A stretch of DNA of 64,000 nt from Azospira sp. I13 (GTDB lineage Bacteria > Pseudomonadota > Gammaproteobacteria > Burkholderiales > Rhodocyclaceae): assembly GCF_003112695.1 (NCBI RefSeq), contig NZ_BFBP01000003.1, forward strand, positions 62,001-126,000, in the 5' to 3' direction. Below are positions 11,857 to 20,084 of this stretch, piece after piece. Below the pieces are notes generated by a model. That model was not told the origin of the DNA, did no database searches, and saw only the letters and a list, made by a program, of their open reading frames with translations. Position 1 is the stretch's first letter. Each line of letters begins with the position of its first letter. The translations under genes were made by a program, and so were the position numbers.

Positions 11857-12897
11857 ATGGGATTGCACATGGGGGAGAAACGCCTGGGCCGGACGCTCCT
11901 GGCGCTGGGCCTGGGTATCGCCCTGTCCGGCATTTGGCCCGCCAGGGAGGCCCTGGCCGGCACCTTGCAGGAAGTGAAAGCCCGGCGGGATGTTCGCTGC
12001 GGTGTTTTCCCCGATGATCCCGGGCGTAGCGCCATCGACAAGAGCGGCCGCTGGGCGGGCTTTTACGTGGATTTCTGCCGTGCTGTGGCTGCCGCCGTGC
12101 TGGGCAATCCGGATTTTGTCACCTACGTCGAAGTCGGGCCGGAAACCCGCTTTACCTCCCTGGTAGAAAAGAAGACCGACGTGGTGATGTACAGCAGCAC
12201 CTGGACCTTGTCCCGGGAAAGCCGTTACCACGTGGCCTTTCCCGCCATCTACCTGTTCGACGGCCAAGGCTTCATGGTGCGCAAGCGTTCCGCCATCCGC
12301 AGCGTGGACGACCTGGATGGCAAGACCGTCTGCGTTACCGAGAACACCACCACCCATGCCAACCTGCAGAACCTGATCACCCGGCGGGGTTTCAAGACCA
12401 AGGTAGTCTTCGCCAATGGGGATGCCTTCTTCCGTGGCAGTTGCGATGCCTACAGCGCCGATGCCATGAACCTGGCAGTGAACCGGGCCCACCGGGCCGA
12501 TAATCCGGCCGACTACGAGATCCTGGCCGAGCGCATTTCCCGGGAACCCGTCAGCCCCGCCGTGCGGGACGACGATGCCCAGTGGCTGCGCATCGTCCGC
12601 ACCGTGGTGCACGCCCTCATCCTGGCTGAAGAACTGGGCATTTCCCGGGACAACGTGGAGCGTCAGCGCCAGGGGCGCCATTCCCCCGAGGCCGAGGCCC
12701 TGCTCGGCCAGACGCCTTTCCTCGGCGAACAACTGGGGCTGGAGGGCTCCTGGAGCTTGCAGATGCTGAAGGCCGTCGGCAACTACGGCGAGATATATAA
12801 CCGCAACTTCGGCAGTGGCAGCCCCATCGGCATGGAGCGGGGCCTCAACCGCCCCTGGTCCCAGGGGGGCGTGCTATTCGCGCCCCTTTTTAAGTGA
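11857..12897 (+). CDS. Periplasmic amino-acid-type ABC substrate-binding protein (AapJ-like), orphan
   Basis: The 346-residue product has an N-terminal signal (hydrophobic LLALGLGIALSGIW, cleavage near ALAG) and an SBP_bac_3 body. It resembles the general L-amino-acid binding protein AapJ: GTLQEVKARRDVRCGVFPD, AGFYVDFCRAVAAAV, DVVMYSSTWTLSRE and YEILAERISREPVSPAVR. No permease or ATPase is adjacent. Instead its stop codon overlaps the start of a membrane diguanylate cyclase (GTGA overlap at 12894-12897), so it may be a ligand-sensing partner rather than a transporter part. ATG 11857 gives a proper signal peptide; ATG 11869 is an alternative. The fold is secure and the role inferred. Confidence 0.85.
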   Translation: MGLHMGEKRLGRTLLALGLGIALSGIWPAREALAGTLQEVKARRDVRCGVFPDDPGRSAIDKSGRWAGFYVDFCRAVAAAVLGNPDFVTYVEVGPETRFTSLVEKKTDVVMYSSTWTLSRESRYHVAFPAIYLFDGQGFMVRKRSAIRSVDDLDGKTVCVTENTTTHANLQNLITRRGFKTKVVFANGDAFFRGSCDAYSADAMNLAVNRAHRADNPADYEILAERISREPVSPAVRDDDAQWLRIVRTVVHALILAEELGISRDNVERQRQGRHSPEAEALLGQTPFLGEQLGLEGSWSLQMLKAVGNYGEIYNRNFGSGSPIGMERGLNRPWSQGGVLFAPLFK

Positions 12898-14585
12898 GCG
12901 CCATGCCCGCCCCGCCCTGCACCTCCCTGGCCGCCTGCTTCCGGGAGCGCATCGGCTGGCAGCTTATCGGCACCTTGCTTTCCGTCTTTCTGCTGTTCAT
13001 CGTGGCCATGTCCCTGACGGCCTACCTCCTGTATCGACAGGACGATTCCCTGCGGCACCTCTTCGCAGAAGAGTTCGAAGGCGTGATTCTGGCCGGCGAT
13101 CTGGCCCGGGATGCCGAAGTGCTTAACGCCCAGGTGCTGGAGCGGCTGCTGGCAGTGCAGAAAAGCACTGTGGATGGTTCCCCCGCCATTGCCAGCCAGA
13201 TGCAGATTTTCCAGAACTCCCGGGACCGCCTGGCAGCTGCCGGCCTGGGCCGGGAAGCCCTGGCGGATATCGATCGTCTGCAGGGGGAGTACTTCTCCAG
13301 CCTGCAGGACCTGGCCGGCCGCTTCCAGGAAGAAGAGCGGCGGCAACAGGAGCGTACCGCCCAGCTGGATGCCCTGATGCAGATCGGCCGGGAGCTGGGC
13401 CAGTATCTACCGCCGGCCGGCGAGGTCGCCCAGAGCGAACTGGGCAAGTCCCTTCAGGGCCTCCTGGCCTGCACCCTGGCAGCCCAGCTGACGACGGCCT
13501 CCGGCCCGTTACAGCAGCTGGGGGAGCTGGCCGAGGCCTACCGTCTCGATATCCGGCGCGGCTTCCGTGCCGGGCAGCGGGCTCAGGCGGGGGAGGCGGT
13601 AAAACGTCTGGCCGTCCGGCTGGAGACCGTCAGCCGCGAAGTTTTTTTCACCCGCCACAACGTGGTGGCGGGAGAGCGGGCCACCCTGGCGGCCGCCCGG
13701 GAAACCCGGGTGTTGGCCCAGCGCCTGGCCAGCACCGCCTACAACCACTACCTGGCCCTGCAGGCTGGCGCCCAGGAAGAGATGGCCCGCCAGGAGAGCG
13801 CCATCCAGCGCACCTTGCTGCTCTTTGCCGGCATCGGCCTGGTGACTTTCCTGGCCAGCATTTTCGCCACCCTGTTCATCCTGCGCCGGGTGGCCCTGCG
13901 CCTCAAGGCGCTCAACAAGGCCATGGGCGCCCACGTGGCGGGTGGGCGGGTCGCCATTCCGCGCCAGGGGAGCGACGAAATCGCCGCCATGGGCGAGGCC
14001 TTCGAGATTTTCGTGCGGGCGCGGGATGAGGCAGAGAGCGAACTGCGGCGCAACCAGCAGCTGCTGGCCGCCGCTGCCGTTACCGACGCCCTGAGCGGCC
14101 TGCACAACCGGCGCGGTTTCGACGAGTGCTACGGGCGGGAGTGGAAGCGTTGCACCCGTTCCGCCCGCCCCTTGTCCCTCATCATGGTGGATATCGACTT
14201 CTTCAAGCCTTACAACGACCACTACGGCCACATGGCGGGGGATGAAGTGATCCGGCGGGTGGGGGAGCTGATGCTGGGCACCTTCGACCGGGCGGCCGAC
14301 TACCCGGCTCGCTATGGTGGCGAGGAATTCGTCTGCATCCTGCCGGAAACAGACCAGGAAGGTGCCTTCCTGGTGGCCGAGCGCTTCCGCCTGCGAGTGG
14401 AGGAGGCCGGCATGGCCCATGCCTTCTCGGCAGTTGCGCCCTGCATCACCGTCAGCATCGGCATTGCCTGCACCATCCCGGTGGGCGACCAGGGCGCCGA
14501 GGCGCTCCTCGACGCTGCCGATGGCGCTCTCTACAGGGCCAAGGAAGGCGGCCGCAACTGCGTCCGCCTCGCTGAGCCTTCCTGA
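12894..14585 (+). CDS. Membrane-bound diguanylate cyclase with periplasmic sensor region
   Basis: 563 residues. TM1 is about 22-47 (IGTLLSVFLLFIVAMSLTAY), a long helical periplasmic region with coiled-coil character is about 48-300, TM2 is about 303-330, and a HAMP-like linker precedes a C-terminal GGDEF domain. The active-site motif is GGEEF (475-479). An intact inhibitory I-site RAAD (466-469) lies five residues upstream, so it should make c-di-GMP with product feedback. The GTG start overlaps the stop of the preceding binding protein; ATG 12903 is an alternative. The unrecognised periplasmic domain plus the coupled binding protein suggests a nutrient-responsive c-di-GMP switch (inference). 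Confidence 0.92.
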   Translation: MSAMPAPPCTSLAACFRERIGWQLIGTLLSVFLLFIVAMSLTAYLLYRQDDSLRHLFAEEFEGVILAGDLARDAEVLNAQVLERLLAVQKSTVDGSPAIASQMQIFQNSRDRLAAAGLGREALADIDRLQGEYFSSLQDLAGRFQEEERRQQERTAQLDALMQIGRELGQYLPPAGEVAQSELGKSLQGLLACTLAAQLTTASGPLQQLGELAEAYRLDIRRGFRAGQRAQAGEAVKRLAVRLETVSREVFFTRHNVVAGERATLAAARETRVLAQRLASTAYNHYLALQAGAQEEMARQESAIQRTLLLFAGIGLVTFLASIFATLFILRRVALRLKALNKAMGAHVAGGRVAIPRQGSDEIAAMGEAFEIFVRARDEAESELRRNQQLLAAAAVTDALSGLHNRRGFDECYGREWKRCTRSARPLSLIMVDIDFFKPYNDHYGHMAGDEVIRRVGELMLGTFDRAADYPARYGGEEFVCILPETDQEGAFLVAERFRLRVEEAGMAHAFSAVAPCITVSIGIACTIPVGDQGAEALLDAADGALYRAKEGGRNCVRLAEPS

Positions 14586-14703
14586 TTCCTTCTGGATCCT
14601 TCCTAAACCCTTCCCGGGCCTTGTTTCTAGTCCCGGGCAAGTCGCCCTATCCGTAACCTTCCGTGGCCCTTACCGCGACCCTGCAGCCCCGTTCCGGTCT
14701 TGC

Positions 14704-15864
14704 CTAGTGCTCCTTGCCGTCCACCCGGGGGGCGAGGAGGAAGGGAATCAGCCGCCAGCCCAAGAGGCCGAAGCAGGCCGCCCAGCAGAGCGCCGCCAGG
14801 TGAATCCAGTGGCCATACCAGCCGGGCAAGGCCTGGGGCCCCACCAGGCGCAGGGTGAAGCCGAGAATCATGAACCACAGGGCCAGCTTGTCCAGGGGTT
14901 CGAATACCACCTTGCGCCCCGTATGGCCCTTGGAAATGCGGATCAGCATGCCGGGAATGACCAGCCCCATGGCACCGAAGGTGAAGACATGCACCGATAC
15001 CGACCCCACCCAGGCCACCGGTGCCACCTGCTGCAGGAATTCCAGCAGGAGTTGCAGCACGATGGCCAGGTAGCCCAGGTACATCACCCCGATATCTAGG
15101 CGGCTCAGGCCCAGCAAGGGCTTCCAGAAGGCCAGGCGGCCGGCCAGCAGCAGCGCCAGGAGCAGGGCCAGCACACCGCCTGCCAAAGGCGGCAGCAGCG
15201 GTTGCAGCACCAGCACCAGGCCCAGGCCCTTGATGGCGGTATCCAGCACCGGGTGGCGCAGGATGGCGACCTGGAAGACCCCCTTCATGAACTGGGTCAG
15301 GGTGCGTTCGAACATCACCAGAAAGGCCATGCGGAACAGGCCCAGGGCGATGCCGGTGCCGATGCTGAAGGTGGCCGGCATGAGCAGCAGTATCTTGGCG
15401 ACGATGAAGGCCGGCAGCACCAGCAGGAAGAAATAGTTGTCCCGATAGCTGTCCTGGGCCCGGTGGCGGATCAGGGTATGCAGCAACATCAGCACGATGC
15501 TGACCAGGAAAAGCTGGTTGCTGAGGAGGAACAGCCAGGTCGGCAGGCTGCCCGCCAGGACCATGCCCAGGCGCTCCAGCAGCCAGGCCGCGGCGAGGAA
15601 GACCAGGGCCCGGCCATGGTGGCCCCTTACCGAAACCCAGTTCTTGGTGGCGGTGAGCAGGAAGCCGCCGAGCACCGCCCAGCCGAAGCCGAAGAACATC
15701 TCATGGGCATGCCACTGGATCATCGAGAACGGGCCGTCGGGGGCCGGCAGCACGCCGGAGAACATCAGGGCCCAGATCAGGGGCAGGCTCAGCCCGGCCA
15801 GGCAGGCCAGGGAGAAGAAAGGGCGAAAGCCCACCAGCCAGAGGGGGCGGTCGGCAAAACTCAC
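14704..15864 (-). CDS. nnrS: NnrS family heme/copper membrane protein
   Basis: About 386 residues with roughly twelve hydrophobic helices and the family opening LWLVGFRPFFSLACLAGL. Conserved histidines include QWHAHEMFFGFGWAVLGGF and VHVFTFGAMGLVIPGML. NnrS is a polytopic inner-membrane protein linked to nitric oxide tolerance in denitrifiers. GTG 15864 is preferred because GGAG sits 6 bases upstream and the family N-terminus begins there. Upstream in-frame ATGs at 15957 and 16062 would add a Cys/Arg-rich, non-family leader. No nitrite or NO reductase gene is in the window. moaA nearby (molybdenum cofactor) would fit nitrate respiration, but that is only suggestive. Confidence 0.88.
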   Translation of the reverse strand: MSFADRPLWLVGFRPFFSLACLAGLSLPLIWALMFSGVLPAPDGPFSMIQWHAHEMFFGFGWAVLGGFLLTATKNWVSVRGHHGRALVFLAAAWLLERLGMVLAGSLPTWLFLLSNQLFLVSIVLMLLHTLIRHRAQDSYRDNYFFLLVLPAFIVAKILLLMPATFSIGTGIALGLFRMAFLVMFERTLTQFMKGVFQVAILRHPVLDTAIKGLGLVLVLQPLLPPLAGGVLALLLALLLAGRLAFWKPLLGLSRLDIGVMYLGYLAIVLQLLLEFLQQVAPVAWVGSVSVHVFTFGAMGLVIPGMLIRISKGHTGRKVVFEPLDKLALWFMILGFTLRLVGPQALPGWYGHWIHLAALCWAACFGLLGWRLIPFLLAPRVDGKEH

Positions 15865-16122
15865 GAGAGGCTCCAGCGGGGCACGGGAGCAAAAGCGGGC
15901 TGGGCAGGCATGGCGGGAGGGCGAAGAGTCGGGGAAGGTGCCCAGTTTACGGCTCATTTCCACCGTTGTGCTTTGACCCTCGTCATTTTTGCCGGAGCCG
16001 ATGGGCCGGCCGTCAGGGTCGGGAGGGTGCCGTCCGGGCCGGGCCGTCATTAACGCTGTCACCTTTTTCGCTTATTCTCCCCGTTGGCATGGTGTTCCAT
16101 GAACCTCGTCGGGGAGGCAGCA

Positions 16123-17013
16123 ATGGCAGCAGAAGTGCAACTGGTTATTTTTCAGGTGGGCAACCGCGTCATGGCCCTGGCGCTCGAAGAGGTGGAGCAC
16201 ATCCTGCAGTTGGGGGGCGGCCGGGAGGCGGAGGGCGGCATCTCCGTCGACGGCGGCGTCATCCTCTTCCGCGACGAGGCCGTGCCCTGGCGCCCGCTCT
16301 GGGAGCCTCTGGCGGCTCCCAGCATTTACCGGGAATTCGACGAACTGGCCCAGACCCTGCCCCAGCGCCGCCAGGACCATATCGACTGGATGGCCGCCCT
16401 GGAGCATTCCCTGGTCAACGATCAGCCCTTCGCCAAGGCCCGCAGCCCCTACGAATGCGCCTTCGGCAAATGGTTCTACGCCTTTCGCTCCCAGGACCGG
16501 CGCCTGGCCCTGCTGCTTTCCCAATTCGAATACCCCCATGCCCGCATCCACGGCCTGGCCGATCGCCTGCTGGCCCGTGCCGAAGCCGGGGAACGGGCTG
16601 CCGCCCTGGCGGAATTCCATAGCGAGAAGGAGAGCACCCTGGCCCAGCTGCTTTCCCTCTTCGACCAGGTGCTGGTCATGCTGCCAACCCTGAAGCGGCC
16701 GGTGGCCCTGATCCTCAACCAGGGCGGGCAGCGGCTGGCCCTGGGCGTGGACCGGGTACTGGATATCTGTGCCGTGGGGGCGGAGGAAGTGCGCCCGGCC
16801 CGGGGCAGCCTGGGCCCCTTGAGCCCCCGGGGCTTTGTTGCCCGGCACCGGGAAGAAGGGGAGGGTGAGCGCCAGGGCCAGTCCAGCCCAGGAGGCCGCC
16901 GGGATCAGGGGGATGCCGCCCCGGGCCACAAGGCCCATGACCAAGGCAGCAGCCACGGCGACGGCGCCCTCATTCCCCTGCTGGGCGCCGCCCAGCTGGC
17001 GGCTTTGAGCTGA
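16123..17013 (+). CDS. CheW-like protein with inserted CZB zinc-binding domain
   Basis: The 296-residue soluble protein starts at ATG 16123 (GGAGG six bases upstream; an upstream in-frame codon at 16084 lacks this). Residues ~5-62 resemble CheW subdomain 1 (VQLVIFQVGNRVMALALEEV, then GGVILFRDEAVPW). Residues ~80-170 form a CZB (chemoreceptor zinc-binding) domain with the 3His/1Cys ligand pattern: His86 (HIDW), Cys112 (CAFGKW), His139 and His143 (HARIH). Residues ~205-296 look like CheW subdomain 2 (PVALILNQGGQRLALGVDRVLDI), a Gly/His/Gln-rich linker, and a last strand GALIPLLGAAQL. CZB domains sense zinc or hypochlorite in other proteins. A chemosensory coupling role is inferred; no che genes adjoin it. 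Confidence 0.8.
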   Translation: MAAEVQLVIFQVGNRVMALALEEVEHILQLGGGREAEGGISVDGGVILFRDEAVPWRPLWEPLAAPSIYREFDELAQTLPQRRQDHIDWMAALEHSLVNDQPFAKARSPYECAFGKWFYAFRSQDRRLALLLSQFEYPHARIHGLADRLLARAEAGERAAALAEFHSEKESTLAQLLSLFDQVLVMLPTLKRPVALILNQGGQRLALGVDRVLDICAVGAEEVRPARGSLGPLSPRGFVARHREEGEGERQGQSSPGGRRDQGDAAPGHKAHDQGSSHGDGALIPLLGAAQLAALS

Positions 17014-17030
17014 AACAGCCGGAAGGCGGC

Positions 17031-18083
17031 CTAGCCGCCGGTGACGGACATGAAGCGCACCACCTGGGGCGCTTCCAGCTGGCGGGAGAAGTCGTGGCCC
17101 AGGGCCTTCATGCCCAGGGTATCGAGAATGGCCTGGCGCACCGGGCCATCGTCGCCGGGGTGGCGGCGCAGCAGGGGCAGCAGGGCGGTGGCGTCGTTGT
17201 GACCGAGACAGGGGTAAAGCTCGCCGGTAGCCGTCAGCCTGACCCGGTTGCAGGTGTCGCAGAAATTGTGGGAATGGGGGGAAATGAAGCCGATGCGGCT
17301 GTCGCTGCCCGGCACCCGCCAGTAGCGGGCGGGGCCGCCGCTGCTCTCCGTTGACGGCAGCAGGGTGAAGCGCTGCTGCAGGCGGGCCAGGGCGGCGTCG
17401 CTGGGGTAATAGGTGTCGCTGCGGCCATGGCCCAGGTCTCCCAGGGGCATTTCCTCGATGAAGGAAATGTCCAGTTGCTGGTCCAGGGCGAAATCCACCA
17501 GGCTTTCCAGTTCGTCGTCGTTGATGCCCCGCATCATCACCGTGTTCAGCTTGAGGCGGCGAAAGCCGGCCGCCCGGGCGGCAGCAATGCCCCGCAGTAC
17601 CTTGTGCAGGTCGCCGATGCGGGTGATGGCCTTGAAGCGCTCAGGCCGCAGGGTATCCAGGCTGATGTTGAGGCGCTGCACCCCGGCCCGGGCCAGGGGG
17701 GCGGCGAAGCGTTCCAGCTGGGAGCCGTTGGTGGTCAGCACTAATTCCTTCAGCCCTTCGAGGCCCGCCAGGCGCTCCAGCAGCCACAGGGCGTCCCGCC
17801 GCACCAGGGGCTCGCCGCCGGTAATGCGCAGCTTGGTGACCCCCAGGTCCACAAACAGGCGGGCCAGCCGCAGGCATTCCTCCAGCCGCATCACCTGGTG
17901 GCGGGGCAGGAAGGTCATGTCTTCGGACATGCAGTAGGTACAGCGGAAGTCGCAGCGGTCGGTCAGCGACATGCGCAGGTAGGTGATGCGGCGCCCATGC
18001 CCGTCCTGCAAGGCCAGGGGGGAGGGGGCCTGGAGGCCGGGGGCGGCAAGGATGGCGCGGGGCGGCAGGCTGTCGTTCTGCAT
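17031..18083 (-). CDS. moaA: GTP 3',8-cyclase MoaA
   Basis: A radical SAM enzyme that converts GTP to 3',8-cyclo-dihydro-GTP, the first step of molybdenum cofactor synthesis. The N-terminal 4Fe-4S motif is CDFRCTYC (CX3CX2C), the GGEP motif is KLRITGGEPLVRR, and the C-terminal cluster cysteines are in FCDTCNRVRLT and LYPCLG. The protein ends in the diagnostic ...TGG di-glycine tail needed for activity. About 350 residues from ATG 18083; an upstream in-frame ATG at 18149 would add 22 low-complexity residues, and neither start has a good Shine-Dalgarno. No other moa genes are in the window. Its 3' end converges on the CheW-CZB gene with a 17-base gap. Confidence 0.95.
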   Translation of the reverse strand: MQNDSLPPRAILAAPGLQAPSPLALQDGHGRRITYLRMSLTDRCDFRCTYCMSEDMTFLPRHQVMRLEECLRLARLFVDLGVTKLRITGGEPLVRRDALWLLERLAGLEGLKELVLTTNGSQLERFAAPLARAGVQRLNISLDTLRPERFKAITRIGDLHKVLRGIAAARAAGFRRLKLNTVMMRGINDDELESLVDFALDQQLDISFIEEMPLGDLGHGRSDTYYPSDAALARLQQRFTLLPSTESSGGPARYWRVPGSDSRIGFISPHSHNFCDTCNRVRLTATGELYPCLGHNDATALLPLLRRHPGDDGPVRQAILDTLGMKALGHDFSRQLEAPQVVRFMSVTGG

Positions 18084-18286
18084 GTTCCGGACGGGCTCGG
18101 GGAGCGAAGTGGAAAGTCGCGATGGCGATTGGACCAGGGCCAGCTTCATTGGTTTTGCGGGGGGCGCCCATGATATGCGTCAAATCCATGGGTGTCCCGT
18201 TCGCACAGCGTAAGCGTGGGGCTGTTTTTCGATTGTCATGCATGGCTTATGATGGGCGCTGACCAAAACTCCCCCTCCTATCACCC

Positions 18287-18760
18287 ATGTTCCGCTTCGC
18301 TCCCAAGGAATCACCCCGCCTCAAGCGCCTGCGCTCCATTTCCCTGTTCAAGGGGCTGACCCTCCGGGAACTCTCCATCCTTGACCTGCTGCTCCACGAG
18401 CGCCATTACTTGGCCGGCGAGGTGATTTTCGACGCCGGGGAAGAAGGCCAGGGCATCTACCTGACCTTGGATGGCAAGGTGGGTATTTACCACCCGGAAA
18501 AGTCCCAAAGCCCCCTGGCGGAACTCGGGGCCGACAGCTTCTTCGGCGAAATGGCCCTGCTCGACGACAGCCCCCGCATGGCCCAGGCCCGGGCCCTGAC
18601 GGATTGCACCCTGGCCGTCATGTTCCGGGGCGAATTCCTCAGCCTGCTGGAAACCCACGCCCTCATCGCCTCCAAGCTCTCCCTGCAACTGGCCCGCCAC
18701 CTGGGGCAGCGCCTGCGCAGCGTCAGCCTGGCCGGCAGCGTCCCGGGGAGCACCCTGTGA
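18287..18760 (+). CDS. Stand-alone cyclic-nucleotide-binding domain protein (no HTH)
   Basis: 157 residues forming one Crp-type cNMP-binding beta-barrel (about 20-135): HYLAGEVIFDAGEEGQGIYL, then the phosphate-binding cassette FFGEMALLDDSPRMAQARA with Glu and Arg in the CRP positions, then a dimer-helix-like C-terminus (LSLQLARHLGQRLRSVSL). It lacks the Crp/Fnr DNA-binding domain, so it is not a transcription factor by itself. Its stop overlaps the GTG start of the AI-2E family transporter, suggesting the pair work together, perhaps nucleotide control of the transporter (inference). Confidence 0.85.
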   Translation: MFRFAPKESPRLKRLRSISLFKGLTLRELSILDLLLHERHYLAGEVIFDAGEEGQGIYLTLDGKVGIYHPEKSQSPLAELGADSFFGEMALLDDSPRMAQARALTDCTLAVMFRGEFLSLLETHALIASKLSLQLARHLGQRLRSVSLAGSVPGSTL

Positions 18761-19908
18761 GCCAGCACGCCAGACGCCAGGCCAGCCGCTTTCCACGCCA
18801 TTCCCAGGCCGCCGGGCCCATGGTCTGGTCGGCCATTCTCGGCAGCACCTGCCTGCTGTTGTTCCTCTTCCAGAAAATCCTCTGGCTGGTGGTGCCTTTC
18901 ATCCTTGCCCTGATCATCTACTACGCCCTGCTGCCAGCGGTACAACGCCTGGTGCTGGCTGGCTTTTCCTTGTCTTCCGGCGCCACCCTGGTGGCCCTGG
19001 GGGGCTTTGCCGTGCTTGGCGGTGCCATGGCCCTGGCGGCGCCCTGGGTGGCGGCCCACGTGGTGGGCTGGAACGAATGGGGCGCCCGCTACCTGGCTGG
19101 GGGCCTGGGCTTCGTCCTCGGTACCCTGGAATCCATGGAGCACAGCTTCGAATTCCTGGCCCAGGCCCATCTGACGGAAAGCGTGCGCCAGGGGGTCTCC
19201 GATTTCTCCGCCAACTTCGTCTCCCGCAACCTGGCCGGTGGCGTCATGCTGGCGGCCGCCTGGCTGCCTTCCCTGCTGCTGGCGCCCTTCCTCGCCTTCT
19301 TCTTTTTGCGGGACGGGCGGCGCTTCAAGAAATTCATCATCCGCGCCGTGCCCAATGCCTTTCTCGAGCGCACCCTGTTCGTCCTCGACGAAGTGGACCG
19401 CACGGCCCGACTCTATTTCATCGGCCTGCTCAAGCTGACGTTTCTCGATGCCTTCATCCTGGCCGCCGGCCTGTGGGGCCTGGGTATCTCGGCACCGCTG
19501 CTGTTGGGCCTGGTGACGGCCGTGCTGGCCTGGGTGCCCTATGTGGGCTCCATCCTCGGCTGTGCCCTGGTGGTGCTGGTGGCGGCCACTGATTTCCCCG
19601 GTAACCCGGGCATGGCTTATGGCGCCATCGGCCTCTTCATCTTTGTGCGCCTGTTGGACGACTTCTTCTTCATGCCCATGACCGTGGGCCGCAGCCTGCA
19701 CCTGCACCCCCTGCTAACGGTGATCATGATTTTCGTCGGCGGTGCCGTGGCCGGCATTTCCGGCCTGATGCTGGTGCTGCCCCTGCTCGGGGTTGTCATG
19801 GTGCTGGGGGAAACCGTCGGCCAGGTGGTGACCGATCCGCGCCTGCGGGCTCGCCATTCCCATGCCCGCCAGCTGCGGCAAACGGCGGTGACGGTGGATT
19901 TGCATTAG
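18757..19908 (+). CDS. AI-2E family transporter (PerM/YdiK-like)
   Basis: About 383 residues with some eight hydrophobic helices and the family body: FLAFFFLRDGRRFKKFIIRAVP, GLVTAVLAWVPYVGSILG, RLLDDFFFMPMTVG, and a glycine-rich final segment. Family members (TqsA, PerM, YdiK) include autoinducer-2 exporters and Na+/H+ antiporter-type proteins; the substrate here is unknown. The start is GTG 18757, overlapping the previous stop (GTGA) with GGGGAG six bases upstream. The stop codon lies in the first of three tandem 11-bp copies. Confidence 0.88.
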   Translation: MSQHARRQASRFPRHSQAAGPMVWSAILGSTCLLLFLFQKILWLVVPFILALIIYYALLPAVQRLVLAGFSLSSGATLVALGGFAVLGGAMALAAPWVAAHVVGWNEWGARYLAGGLGFVLGTLESMEHSFEFLAQAHLTESVRQGVSDFSANFVSRNLAGGVMLAAAWLPSLLLAPFLAFFFLRDGRRFKKFIIRAVPNAFLERTLFVLDEVDRTARLYFIGLLKLTFLDAFILAAGLWGLGISAPLLLGLVTAVLAWVPYVGSILGCALVVLVAATDFPGNPGMAYGAIGLFIFVRLLDDFFFMPMTVGRSLHLHPLLTVIMIFVGGAVAGISGLMLVLPLLGVVMVLGETVGQVVTDPRLRARHSHARQLRQTAVTVDLH

Positions 19909-19934
19909 GGCTGCATTAGGGCTGCATTAGCGCT
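19902..19934 (+). repeat. 11-bp tandem triplication across a stop codon
   Basis: GCATTAGGGCT occurs at 19902-19912 and 19913-19923, then GCATTAGCGCT at 19924-19934. The first copy holds the last His codon and stop of the AI-2E family gene. It looks like replication slippage. Confidence 0.85.
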
Positions 19935-19983
19935 GCTTCCGGGCTACGTTCGGCCCATCCGGCCCGGGCGGGATCACCCAAGA

Positions 19984-20017
19984 AAAAAAACCGGCCCCTG
20001 AAGGCCGGTTTTTTTCT
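19984..20017. terminator. Bidirectional terminator between AI-2E gene and rluB
   Basis: AAAAAACCGGCC pairs with GGCCGGTTTTTT around a short loop, with A- and T-runs on either side. It serves the convergent genes at 19908 (+) and 20085 (-). Confidence 0.92.
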
Positions 20018-20084
20018 GGGTACTGCCAAGCGGGGCAGTGGGCTCGCCGCCGTTGAAGCCAGGAAGCGCTATGGCCGCAAAAGC

